Source of the DNA: Zymoseptoria tritici IPO323
Taxonomy: Eukaryota; Ascomycota; Dothideomycetes; Mycosphaerellales; Mycosphaerellaceae
Reading direction: 5' to 3'
DNA: 64,000 nucleotides
Assembly (NCBI RefSeq): GCF_000219625.1
Contig: NC_018216.1
Coordinates: 682,001-746,000, forward strand
The position numbers and the translations under genes are program-made. Of this stretch, positions 54,381-64,000 are shown in pieces (position 1 is the first letter of the stretch; each line of letters starts with the position of its first letter). The notes under the pieces were generated by a model, which searched no databases, had not been told where the DNA came from, and worked only from the letters and a program-made list of their open reading frames with translations.

Positions 54381-56256
54381 TCATTCCGTGAAGAAAACCA
54401 CGGTAAAGCCGATCCAGCTCGCTACGACTCCAATCGCCGAGTACGAACTGATGAACATCAGCGGCAAAAATTCGTACTTCTTTCCAAAGACTAGTCCGTG
54501 GATCAGTGCGCTATATGCGATCAACGGAATCGCGACAACGATGTAGAGTAGTGAGAATCGATCAAAGAGGAAGATGCGCGGTCGCGATGATCTAGAGGAG
54601 AAGAAGTTCAATGTTAGCCGTGTGTTTATTCGTTGCACTGAAAGGGAGGTCGATGGAGCATGACTTACGCTGGCGCCAACCGATCGAAACCCAGCAGCAA
54701 TATCACACCCCAGAGAATCGTATACACGACTTTTACTGGGAATTCCATGGCCGTGAACAGTAGCGGAAAGAGACTAACATGTCCCGCCACTGCTAGCGGT
54801 CGGAAAGCTCCCAGATATCGACGGTCCTTGAGAGCGATGAGACTGAAGGGTATGATGACGAGTAAGATGGCCTTTTCATGGACGTGCCAGCCGAAGAGGA
54901 AGGAGGAGTATCCGCAAAGGGTGATGGTCGCGATGAAGTTCGTCCACGTTGGAACGGAGAAAAGTTTGAGGAGGGCGGGCTGTGAAGAGGTCAGAGAATT
55001 GTGACTCGAGCGGAACTGGCGGAGACTCACGATCTGAGTGGCCAGGGTGAAAATGAACGTCATCCGTGGCGGTACATTGGGAAGTACTGCGAAGGAAGTG
55101 TCGCCGACAAGACCGCGCGTGACGCTGTTGACCGCTTGCGCGGAGACTGGGAGTTTGAGGTATGGTGCCACTAAGTGAACATGTCAGTACTGCACTGGCT
55201 GCATCAGATGTGTATGCTTACAATAGATGAGCACCCGATCGGTAAACGAGTATATAGCCCAAACGTTCGGAGCCCAGTAGGCATGGCACAGTCCTCTTGA
55301 GAACGGGAACAGCCGACTGAAGACCTGTGGTAACTGATCGCGAAAGGGTAAGAAGGCGAGCGCAAAGACGATCGCAATTCCCAGACCCAATTTGACGCAG
55401 TTGAAGAACTGGATGTGGAAGATCGACTCGCGCCCAAGACAGTACCGGCGCAGTAAGAAGACAAAATATGCCGGAGCCAGATAGAGGTAGATGTGCTTCA
55501 GACAGAGCAGAGCGGCGAAGAGGATGCCACTGGCCAGAAGACCGCCTTTCGAGTAACGCGCCAGGACCATGGACAGGATGAGAACGCCATACAAGAATCC
55601 ATTGTACTGGAAGTGGATGTGATCGATGATCAACAGGCCTGGGGAGAGGAAGATGGAGAGTGCAGCGGCGTGGGCTTGGCGTTTCGAGGATTCAGGGGAG
55701 GACTTGATGTATCTGTGTGACTGTCAATGGGTTGTACAAGAAGTGCTTCCCAACGAGGACATACAAGTGAAGAGCGTAGAGCAAGACCAGCTCTGTGACG
55801 AGGACCGTGGCTCGTTGAAAGTAGATGGTCTGCCAGGAATCGTGGCCGAGATTGTGGACATGTAGCATTCGCGGGTCGACGAACTTGGCGACTTGTGACA
55901 TGGTCCACTCGAAGTAGGCGAAGAAGGGAGGATAGTCGAGCGTCCATTCTGATGTATCCTAGGAGTATGTGAGAGACTGGGTCTTTGAATGTTGCAAGTC
56001 TTGATCGCTTCAACGAACCTCGAAGTACCACTCCTTGAGAGGCAGAGAATTCGTGATAGCCAGCCAATTTCGATGGACTTCAAAGTCTGTCGACTTACTA
56101 TGTAGCAGTGTGTCAGTGAGCTCGTCTCTCTTGTGGTACTCTTCCACAAGTGTGATTCTTGTTCGATAGGCAGACGTACTATGCCGGCCACAGGAGGACT
56201 TTAAGCGCAGTCGCGACGGCAGCACACTGTGGCAGGGTTGGGTACGAATCCGCCAT
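54381..56256 (-). CDS. ALG8: Dolichyl-P-Glc glucosyltransferase Alg8
   Basis: Seven exons: 56256-56180, 56097-56019, 55958-55765, 55712-55222, 55170-55031, 54979-54669 and 54591-54381, giving 500 aa; each junction keeps frame. It is a polytopic ER membrane enzyme of the ALG6/ALG8 family. ALG8-type motifs are clear: [69 protein letters not shown] and [12 protein letters not shown]. It adds the second glucose to Glc1Man9GlcNAc2-PP-dolichol on the lumenal side. The 5' end faces the GH47 mannosidase gene. Donors vary (GTACGT, GTTCGT, GTATGT, GTAAGC, GTGAGT, GTAAGT). Confidence 0.95.
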
Positions 56257-56916
56257 TGCGCGCGAATAGGTCCTGCTACTCTGATCGGGATCACACTTGG
56301 AGCTGGATGGTTATCGTGTCATGTTTGTATCTGGAAGGGTCGATCGAAGTCGCGGTATTGATTCAAGGGACGTGTCTTTGGTCGTTTATTCAACGGAGCT
56401 TGGCCGGGAGTGGTTAAGATCCGGTAAGGCTGAACGGCCCGTGGGAAGGAAGGGACAGATGCCGGAGCGGGAGCTATTCTCGTGCACGCGAACGTCGATA
56501 CAACTCAGCATCTTCACTCACAACCAATGTCAATTCAGGCTGCTGTAGCGATATGACCCTCGCTATCATAGCGAACGCGAACAGCAAGGTCATACATGAA
56601 CTCTCCTCTCTTCACTCAGGCCATGCCTCGCAATATCGAAATTCGTCTCCTGATCGCCGAAACAGGCCAGAGCGACCCGCGCACCTCCCCTCAACAAATA
56701 CCTGCAGCGTCAGACGATCAGCGCTTGAGTCGAGTACCGTACCGTACACCCCGGCAAGTATAGCAAATCCTCACTGAGGAGCTCTCCTTTGGCATTCCCT
56801 CACTTCTCTTCCACTTCGACAATATTCCTCCTCTTCACTGACTGCTGCTCTTCAATGCCTTCACTGGCTCCCGTCACTCCTTTCCAGCGTCTGCCTTTCA
56901 CCACGCCAGCCGCAGC
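56257..56916. promoter_or_regulatory. Shared promoter region, ALG8 and GH47 mannosidase
   Basis: 660 bp between divergent ATGs. The side next to the mannosidase start is pyrimidine rich (56790-56910). No specific site can be named. Confidence 0.4.
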
Positions 56917-58953
56917 ATGCGTCCGCTGCGACGTGGAGTCATAGTCAGCACACTCTCATTCCTCTTCTTCTTCGCGCTCTTCTTCTACCTGACCGAACCC
57001 ACACCAGCTCAGCGTCGCAGGCAGCATCGCACACGGCCGATCGACAAGATACTCCACCCCGGCTGGTTCAAACCTCGATTCAAATGGAAAAATGTCCAGC
57101 AGCTTCATCCTGTCGAGACCTTCACCAACTTACCCACTGGCGACCACGTAACCATCCCACGAATACAACATGATTTCTTTCCCGAGAGTGCCAACCGTGC
57201 AAGAGAACGTGAGCGTCGGTTGAGAGCGATTGAGGAAGCTTTCGAGCACTCGTGGAATGGATACAAGGAAAATGCTTGGTTACACGATGAGGTCAACCCG
57301 TTGACTGGTCAGTCGAAGAATCCCTTCGGAGGATGGGGAGCAACGCTGGTGGACTCCCTTGATACACTGTGGATTATGGGCAAGAAGAAAGAGTTCGCAA
57401 ATGCCGTGTCGAGTCTTAAGAAGATCGACTTCACAAGAACCCGCCTCACCGAAGTGAATGTCTTTGAGACTACCATTCGATACCTGGGAGGCTTGCTCAG
57501 TGCGTACGACGTTAGCGGACATCAATATCCCATTCTCCTCACAAAAGCCATCGACCTTGGAGAAATGCTCTATCTTGCATTCGACACGCCCAACCGCATG
57601 CCAGTCACCCGTTGGAAGTGGCAGAACACCGTCCTGGGCCACAGTCAAGAGGCCAAACCCAGCTCCCTCCTCGCCGAAGTAGGCTCACTCACTCTCGAGT
57701 TTACTCGTTTATCTCAACTTACGGGCAATCCCAAATGGTACGATGCCATTGCTCGTGTTACCGACCTCCTCGAGGCATCCCAAAATCACACGAAGCTTCC
57801 AGGTCTATGGCCGACAATGATCAACACCTACACCGGCGACTTCACCCGCGATACCTCTTTCACGCTCGGCGGTATGGCGGATTCCATGTACGAATACCTC
57901 CCGAAACAGCATCTCCTCCTCGGAGGTCAGACCTCGCAATACCAGCGCATGTTCACCAGTGCCCTGCAGACGGCCCGTGAACACGTTCTCTTTCGTCCAC
58001 TCGCTCCGGACGAGACTCAACGCATCCTCCTCCCTGGAACCGTTCGTCACTCCGCGCACAAAAATACCCTTCATCCAGAAGCCGAGCATCTCGCCTGCTT
58101 TGCGGGTGGCATGGTCGCGCTTGCCGCACAGATCTTTCATACTCCTTCCAATCTCGACCTCGCCCGCGAGCTCGTAGATGGCTGCCTTTGGGCGTACGAT
58201 AGTATGCCGACTGGAATCATGCCGGAGCTCTTCACCGCTCTGCCGTGCTCCGAAGTTCCAACCACCACCAAGAATGGAAAGCCAATGCAGAACTGCACTT
58301 GGTCGACCGAGGCCTGGCACGAAGGCATCCTGTCCCGCGCCCATCCGAATCCCGTGGCCGCTCCAACTGCAGCTGTCATTCCAGTCACGCAAAATCACAC
58401 CCTTCGCGCTGAACATCTCATCTCCCAAAACGCCTTGCCACCAGGCTTCACGTCGATCCGGGACAGTCGCTACATCCTCCGACCAGAAGCCATCGAAAGC
58501 GTTTTCGTCCTGTACCGTATCACAGGAGACGAGGGGCTGAGGGAAAAGGCCTGGGAAATGTTCGAAAGCATCAATAAGTCGACACGCACGAGGATTGCAT
58601 ATGCAGCGGTCGGCGATGTAAGAGTAGAGGGAGGAGGAAAGAAGGTAAGCTCTTCAGAGACTAAATGACTGCAGGGTGCTGACATCTCTAATTGATTGCG
58701 TCGATGGAATCGTTCTGGTGAGGCTTGTCTTCTTCTGGAGGTCAATGGCAACCCCTGGACTACGCTGACACAATCGCAGGACCGCCGAGACGTTGAAGTA
58801 CTTTTATCTGATATTTAGCGAGCCGCATGTGATTTCGCTTGATGACTACGTTTTGTGAGTGCCCTCAACATCATGGAGGCTTACCAGACTTCCGCTGACC
58901 ATTCTTGCTACTGCAGAAATACGGAGGCTCATCCTCTGTTACGAACGAAGTGA
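56917..58953 (+). CDS. Class I alpha-1,2-mannosidase (GH47), with an abnormal splice acceptor
   Basis: Proposed exons 56917-58644, 58701-58717, 58780-58854 and 58917-58953 give 618 aa. A short cytosolic basic end and one signal-anchor helix (about 9-27) make a type II ER/Golgi membrane protein. GH47 motifs: HSWNGYKENAWLHDE, GWGATLVDSLDTLWIMG, VNVFETTIRYLGGLLSAYD, LACFAGGM, YILRPEAIESVFVLYR, TAETLKYFYLIFSEP and the end NTEAHPL, whose Thr binds calcium. It trims mannose from N-glycans. Problem: between the donor at 58645 with its GCTGAC branch site (58678-58683) and exon 2 there is no AG; the sequence reads TTGCG. The AG at 58673 leads to an early stop. Function of this allele is therefore uncertain. 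Confidence 0.9.
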
Positions 58954-59377
58954 ATATACTCACATTTCGAAGTATGAACATGTTGAGCCCACATCTTCGT
59001 CCGTCGCTGTGGACCACTTCCTGCTTCTACATGTAACCGTCAGGACTGGCGAGAGACCATGGCCGGGCAATTGGCAGTAACTGGACGTGGACACTACGAA
59101 TCAATGCGTCGGATGGGTACAGGTATCGTGACATGTAACAGTATCGACCAGGTCCAAGCAACTTAGTCGACCTGACGCAGATACCGTACCCGAACAAGCA
59201 CAGGAGCCTTTCACGACCTGGTCCAGGTAAGCTAGCCGCACGGTTACATGTACGTCTAGGATGACAGGACAGTGTGGTTGCTTGGACAGGTACAAGCACG
59301 GTGGGCAGACAGCTACCTTACGAATAACGTGAGCTGATGTTGGCAAACAAATTGCTATTCTCCAACACATGCACCGT
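58954..59377. other. Gap between convergent genes
   Basis: 3' flanks. Imperfect inverted repeats are present, such as ACATGTAACCG near 59030 against CGGTTACATGT near 59241, and GGTCCAAGCAAC near 59153 against GTTGCTTGGAC near 59278; possibly a decayed element. Confidence 0.45.
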
Positions 59378-60748
59378 TCATGCGGTCTTAATTCCCTTTG
59401 CGAACTCCAATCCTACCACCGGCTTCAACGGCGCGTAACCCGAGCTATCGACCACAGGCAGGATCCTCAATTTCCTCTCCTCCTCGACTTTATCCGCTTC
59501 CACCCACCTCTCCACCTCCTCCTTCGAACTCCAATCACTAACCAGCTCCTCTCCTCTACCGACCTGATGCAACTGCGTACCCGTACTCTGCGTGCTCTTG
59601 GGCAACGGAACACCGCTCTCCAACGCACCAGTAATCTTCCCACTCAAAATATCCCGACAAAAGTACGGCTCCGCACCAAGCGGCCGACCCAATCCAATCC
59701 CATCACAAGAATTCTCAGAAATGGCCATCACCATTCCCGCCGCCGTCCGAAACCCACCCGTCACGTACAACAGCGTCTTCTTCAACAACGGCCGGATCTG
59801 ATCCGCGAACTCGATAAAGTACGACTCTCGCTGCCGCGTACTCTCTTTGACATGGTGGAACGCTCGACCTTCGAACGTCCCGCCGGATATGTCGATGAAG
59901 TCCACCTGGGCTTCTTCCAACGCCACGCATAAATTCCGACAGTCTTCGGGCGTCTGGCCTTCGGGCTGGAATTCGACCGAGTTGAGTTTGACGCAGATGA
60001 TGAATTCCGGATCGGGAACCTGACGTCGGATCTCCTCCAGGATCTCAAAGATGATGCGTGTGCGGTTGGAGAATGTCCCGCCGTATTGGTCTGTGCGTTT
60101 GTTGGTCGTCGGTGAGAGGAATTGTGCTAACAGGTAGCCGTGCGCGCAGTGGACTTGTACGCCATCGAAGCCTGCATCGTAACAGAGCTTGGCGGACGTT
60201 CCCCATTGCTTGACGATGTCGTGGATTTCTGGCACAGTCAAGGCGCGAGGCGGAGCGAAGTTGTTGCCTGACCAGCCGATTTTGAGGTGCACGTCTGATG
60301 CGGATACTGGATGTGGGTTCAGAGTCGCGGGCCCTTGACGGCCTGGCATGGAAAGCTGGGCGACGAAGAGGGATCCCTCACGTTTGACCGCGGTGGTGAC
60401 TTCGCGGAAAGCGGCGACCCGTGCGGTATCCGTCGGGTCGGAGAGGATGGGGTTGCCGTAGGCTTCGACCATATCGTGGCGTAGCATCACGTTGCCGGCG
60501 ACAATGATGCCGATCGAGGCACCGCCCCAGTGGGTATAGAGGCGAAGGTACTCTGGTGTTGGAGAGCCACGGAGGGAGATGGGCTCATCGGGCTTGTTCC
60601 AGGTGCAGAGTCGTTCGGTCATTGGTGCTTTGAGGAAGCGGTTCGGAGCAGTGCGTTTGGAAAATGGGAGGGTGATGGAGGAGGCGAGCACAGAGGTGTC
60701 CACTGCTTCGCCAGGGATGCGGCGAAGTCCTGACGCTTGAGTGGCCAT
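59378..60748 (-). CDS. Old-yellow-enzyme family NADH:flavin oxidoreductase
   Basis: An intronless 456-aa protein from ATG 60748. A single FMN-binding TIM barrel, with NRFLKAPMTE at strand 1, GIIVAGNVML, the substrate-binding pair in GVQVHCAHGYLLAQFLSPTT, KRTDQYGGTFSNRTR and the FMN phosphate region YVTGGFRTAAGM to GIGLGRPLGAEP. The catalytic Tyr of classical OYE is not conserved at the usual place, so it belongs with the bacterial YqjM/fungal thermophilic-like class. These enzymes reduce activated C=C bonds using NAD(P)H; the physiological substrate is unknown. No targeting signal seen; convergent with the GH47 gene. Confidence 0.93.
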   Translation of the reverse strand: MATQASGLRRIPGEAVDTSVLASSITLPFSKRTAPNRFLKAPMTERLCTWNKPDEPISLRGSPTPEYLRLYTHWGGASIGIIVAGNVMLRHDMVEAYGNPILSDPTDTARVAAFREVTTAVKREGSLFVAQLSMPGRQGPATLNPHPVSASDVHLKIGWSGNNFAPPRALTVPEIHDIVKQWGTSAKLCYDAGFDGVQVHCAHGYLLAQFLSPTTNKRTDQYGGTFSNRTRIIFEILEEIRRQVPDPEFIICVKLNSVEFQPEGQTPEDCRNLCVALEEAQVDFIDISGGTFEGRAFHHVKESTRQRESYFIEFADQIRPLLKKTLLYVTGGFRTAAGMVMAISENSCDGIGLGRPLGAEPYFCRDILSGKITGALESGVPLPKSTQSTGTQLHQVGRGEELVSDWSSKEEVERWVEADKVEEERKLRILPVVDSSGYAPLKPVVGLEFAKGIKTA

Positions 60749-61764
60749 GATTGTGAATATGGTGGATGCTTGGGATCGAAGGCAAATCAGTGGAATCAGC
60801 TGCCTTCGTACACTTATACAACAACACTGCGCATGTATGCGTTACTTTGATGTTGCCCGCCCCGCACATTGTTCGGAGTCGGAAGTCGAACGACAACGCA
60901 GGTCCGAGGTCTTGCAAAGGCTAAACACCTGAGCTACCAGCGATCATCCAACGCAGTGCCGGTATCCGCTACTGCGACCGTGATCTACAGCGACGATTGC
61001 CGCATGTTGCTGCAGCACCGTAAGATGATTATGAATCATATGAGCTTCGTCGTTCTTTGCGACTCGCCAGCCACCTGGTACTGCTCAGTCGGGCAGTGCG
61101 GCACACAAGGCGCCCTTAACAACGATTGTCGACTTCGATGGCCTGATGGACCCTGGACTGCTCCTGCACGAGGACCTCGCAAAAGGCAATAGAGGGCAAG
61201 CGTGGCCTGCTGGCGTGATACTTACGAAGTACCTTCTGCGACGAAAGCGGGAAGAGCTGCGGACGGCCTCAATGCTTATTTCTCCGTGCTGCTTTAAGAG
61301 GAACGCTGCTTACCACGAATTCGTGACTAACGAGCGTAGTTCAGAGTGGAAATCGGTGCCGGAGGTGGGCTATGCGGGTATAGCACGTGACCAATTCTCG
61401 ATCTCCTGCAGTTTCTGACATCCGAAACCAATAGTCTGGCCGTGGCAAGCTCAAGGTCTGTAGCGGATCAGATCCACATGCCCTTCGAGTTTGAACCCAA
61501 CTGTGTGTCCCGTGGACCCGCTGCGCTCTTCAGATATGTCTAGTGCCTCTGCGTCGAAGTCCGAGCAATGAACGGAGAGGTGGCTGTGCTGTCTGCTAAG
61601 CTCAAAGTCCATGGCGCCGTGCAGATCTCATAATCCCCCAACGGGACCCTCGATGGAGTTGTCTTCCGGCGTCCATCCAAGAGGTGAGTCTATGCAAAGT
61701 CCTGTAGACATGGCCTAAATTACGTTCTCCGTCCAGTCGGGCCCAGGCGTGTCTCCCGCAGTAT
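60749..61764. other. Gap between OYE promoter and COQ3 3' end
   Basis: A tRNA-like stretch on the minus strand (60868-60947) has an A-box word TAGCTCAGG and a T-loop word GTTCGAC, but the arms do not pair. Short ORFs only otherwise. Confidence 0.45.
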
Positions 61765-62700
61765 CTACTCCTTCCCCGATTCCGCGACTATCCTCTTCCT
61801 TGCTCCAAAGAAGTAGTTGCCCCAACTCTCACTGCCATTGACCTCCCTCCAACCCAAGCCCGGCACATACACAACACCCATCTGCCTCCACCCGTCACCA
61901 CCCACATCCACATCCAGCTCCTTCCGACTCCTCGCCCATTCCCTCATTTCTCCCGGGTTGATATACTGGCTCCACTCATGCGTCCCTCTCGGCACAATCC
62001 TCAGCACATCCTCAGCCATGAACTTTGTCGTGAACCAACTCGTTCCAGTACGTGCGATTGTAGACCCTACAAGCCATCCGCCTGGTTTGAGATGAGGTAG
62101 GACCTGTTCCAGAAATGCGGAGGGAGATTGGATGTGTTCGATCACCTCAAAGACGGAGATTATGTCGAAACCTTCGTGATCGGAGGATTTCAGGCCTTCA
62201 ATCGCGACGTTGCGATAATCCAGTTTGCCAGGTTGCATGAGGTGAGGGTCATGTCTGCGGTGTTGTTTTGCAATGGCAATCACCTCTGGACTCGGATCGA
62301 TAGCTGTTACACTTTCCACATCCTGTCTTCTCGCTGCGGACTCGGCAAATATGCCACCTCCACAGCCAATGTCCAAAACTCTCAATCCCTTCCCGCTCTT
62401 GTGTATCGATGCATTTGGTCCAAGACATTTCCCTATAAAGTCATGCCGCAGTGGATTCATGAGATGTAAAAGTCGACTGCTGCCGTGTGGATCCCACCAC
62501 GTGCTGGCGAGGGCATTGAAGTGGGTGACTTCGGTGTCGTTGACGGAGGACTGAGGTTGAGGAGTGCCGGATGCGTTGGTGTTGTACGTGGCGTATGATC
62601 GGGAGATGGACTGAACCGGTTGGATGGAGGATTTGAAGGCGAGGGAGCGGAGCGCTGCGGGGAGGGCGAGAAGACGAGAAGGGAGTGTAATGGGCGGCAT
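61765..62700 (-). CDS. COQ3: Ubiquinone biosynthesis O-methyltransferase Coq3
   Basis: An intronless 311-aa protein from ATG 62700; the frame extends upstream without an ATG. Residues 1-40 form a mitochondrial presequence (PSRLLALPAALRSLAFKSS). The UbiG/Coq3 core begins at NDTEVTHFNALASTWWDPHG and includes the SAM-binding loop VLDIGCGGGIFAESAA, the acidic SAM contact TAIDPSPE and SVFEVIEHI. It methylates both hydroxyl sites of the polyprenyl benzene ring in coenzyme Q synthesis at the inner membrane. The family's late segment GTHEWSQYINPGEM is present. About 1 kb without genes follows upstream. Confidence 0.96.
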   Translation of the reverse strand: MPPITLPSRLLALPAALRSLAFKSSIQPVQSISRSYATYNTNASGTPQPQSSVNDTEVTHFNALASTWWDPHGSSRLLHLMNPLRHDFIGKCLGPNASIHKSGKGLRVLDIGCGGGIFAESAARRQDVESVTAIDPSPEVIAIAKQHRRHDPHLMQPGKLDYRNVAIEGLKSSDHEGFDIISVFEVIEHIQSPSAFLEQVLPHLKPGGWLVGSTIARTGTSWFTTKFMAEDVLRIVPRGTHEWSQYINPGEMREWARSRKELDVDVGGDGWRQMGVVYVPGLGWREVNGSESWGNYFFGARKRIVAESGKE

Positions 62701-63738
62701 CGTGGAGGTCGAGGCCGTCAATGCGTGATATCAATGTTGAGGAGGATGGTCGATGGTCACGGATCTTCTTGGGACATGGATCTTCTTGGGATCATCGTCT
62801 GGATTGCTCCACCACTGTTCGCTGGATTCACGCCTGCTTACGTGATCGAGGCTCGTCTTCACCTCACTCTAATTTCCTCCACTTCTTCGATGACCGAGAC
62901 AGTCGAACATTCCGGAGAAGACGATACGTGCCAACGTCGTGTGTATTCCACGGTGGATGACAGGTCGTTGTGAACTGTCGTCATGTCTCCTCTAGCCGTA
63001 TACCGGGCGCAAAATGGAGGCTTACATCCTACACGACGAAGACACGGAAGTTTGATCAGTCCTCGAGGAGACAACATCTCCTGCGTCGCAGCATTTTCTT
63101 CACCGCTCGTCGCCCCTCGCTGAGCGCTCCGAGTTCCATGGATCACCTCATCCGGCCTTTCGATGTCCTGGGTCGGACAATTTAAAGCTGTCAGCTCGAT
63201 CCTGGACACCCAGAGCGGACTTGCGATATTGATGTGTCAAAGGCGCAAAGTATACTCATGCCTGGCACCATTCTCGTATCCAAGGCAAGTATTGTTGGCT
63301 GGCACTCGAAACTAAGACTGTCTGAACATGGGCGCAGCAAATGACGGCTGACCACTATTTCCGGAGAATCGTCTGATCTTTGCACCATGCCTCGCTCACC
63401 GCGAGTTGCCGGCATACTGGCATGCTGGTGTGCTGACATTTGACTTCGTTGGCGCTATCTGCCGCCAGCACAACTGGAACACCACAGCAACGTCTCAGGC
63501 GAATGTGTCGGTCAACGCGTGATACCTCCTGCGAACTCAATTATCTCTCCTGATGCTCGCCTGTTCGCGCAATTTCCCATGCTCCGTCAATTGCCGCTGT
63601 CCTCGAAATTCGAATGCTCGTGTCTGGACTCAGTGAAATGTTGAAAACGAGACCATCGCCGGCACCCAAGACTTCCTCGCTCCCTCTCCAAACCATTCCA
63701 CAGCAAATTCAAGGTCGCAACACAAGACCTCGAGGACA
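62701..63738. other. Gap: COQ3 promoter and beyond
   Basis: Short overlapping ORFs on both strands, none recognisable. No repeat or RNA gene seen. Confidence 0.5.
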
Positions 63739-63946
63739 ATGCAGATCTCTCAGCTCGTCATCGTGCTCACCATGGCTTCGGCTGCCTTTGCCAACGCATG
63801 TCCTCCATCCAAAACACCCGCATCTACCATCCCGTACTGACAGTGTCCAGCGATGCTACAAGAGGACCAGATTTGACTGGGGTGTCTGCAAGGCCTCCGG
63901 GAAGCTCTACAACTGCACTTCCGTAGGTTCCAAACATGTCTGCTGA
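63739..63946 (+). CDS. Candidate small secreted cysteine-rich protein, frame broken or intron unresolved
   Basis: ATG 63739 opens a clear signal peptide (MQISQLVIVLTMASAAFANA) and a CPPSK start of the mature part, but the frame stops at 63838-63840. A second frame, ending at 63946, carries four or more cysteines in a short basic segment (RFDWGVCKASGKLYNC) of the kind seen in small secreted fungal proteins. The two halves fit one protein only if an intron or a frameshift lies between about 63800 and 63850. A TACTGAC branch-like word and a CCAG acceptor-like word are there, but I found no donor giving a good frame. Function unknown; an effector-like or antimicrobial role would be speculation. 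Confidence 0.35.
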
Positions 63947-64000
63947 TACGATGCGATCTCTCTTCGCTAACACCGCTGCCACTCGAAGGACTCGCAATGC

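Noticed and set aside
59020..59300. Possible MITE from scattered inverted repeats
   Set aside because: The repeats are short and imperfect and no flanking duplication was found, so it is only noted within the gap entry.
60868..60947. Possible tRNA on the minus strand
   Set aside because: A- and B-box-like words are at about the right spacing, but acceptor, D and T stems do not pair; at best a decayed tRNA relic.

Overview
This is a stretch of a filamentous ascomycete nuclear genome. Evidence: genes with short GT-AG introns (about 50-230 nt) and branch sites of the CTGAC/CTAAC type, dispersed tRNA genes, a HET-domain gene, a sedolisin, and a transposon remnant carrying the signature of repeat-induced point mutation (RIP). 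The gene content (small Cys-rich 'CGH' protein, proteins opening with FFSLPxE, acid-rich QCR6) looks like Dothideomycetes, probably the Capnodiales/Mycosphaerellales side; that placement is inference. Exon structures below were derived by hand from splice signals and reading frame and carry no transcript support.

Layout. 1-5 kb: a three-exon small Cys-rich protein, a 412-bp MITE with a 9-bp target duplication, an empty stretch, and a CLC chloride transporter. 6-17 kb: intron-containing tRNA-Gly, DUF1295 membrane protein, secreted sedolisin, a four-copy 145-bp tandem repeat, VPS17 and divergent mitochondrial MEF2, tRNA-Val. 17.5-26.5 kb: two hypothetical ORFs, an ammonium transporter gene cut in two by a 4,073-bp hAT transposon with 21-bp perfect TIRs and an 8-bp TSD, then pyrroline-5-carboxylate reductase. 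26.7-28.2 kb: a heavily RIP-mutated Tc1/mariner relic. 28.9-45.7 kb: ATP9, a signal-anchored membrane protein, a HET protein, QCR6, SOD2, an RS/heptad-repeat protein, a cyclase-family hydrolase, ferrochelatase and two tandem paralogues. 45.8-64 kb: an MIT/coiled-coil (Atg38-like) protein divergent from KU70, ITC1, ALG8 divergent from a GH47 mannosidase, an OYE-family flavoprotein, COQ3 and, at the edge, a small secreted cysteine-rich candidate with a broken frame.

How the genes relate. Most are single-copy housekeeping genes in no operon-like order. Mitochondrial functions are frequent (MEF2, ATP9, QCR6, SOD2, ferrochelatase, COQ3). ALG8 and the GH47 mannosidase share an intergenic region and belong to the same N-glycan pathway. 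The most notable event is the hAT insertion, which removes the second half of the ammonium transporter from its reading frame. The hAT transposase itself carries two RIP-compatible stops. The GH47 gene lacks a visible 3' splice acceptor before its 17-nt micro-exon. I do not see a clear new multi-gene system.
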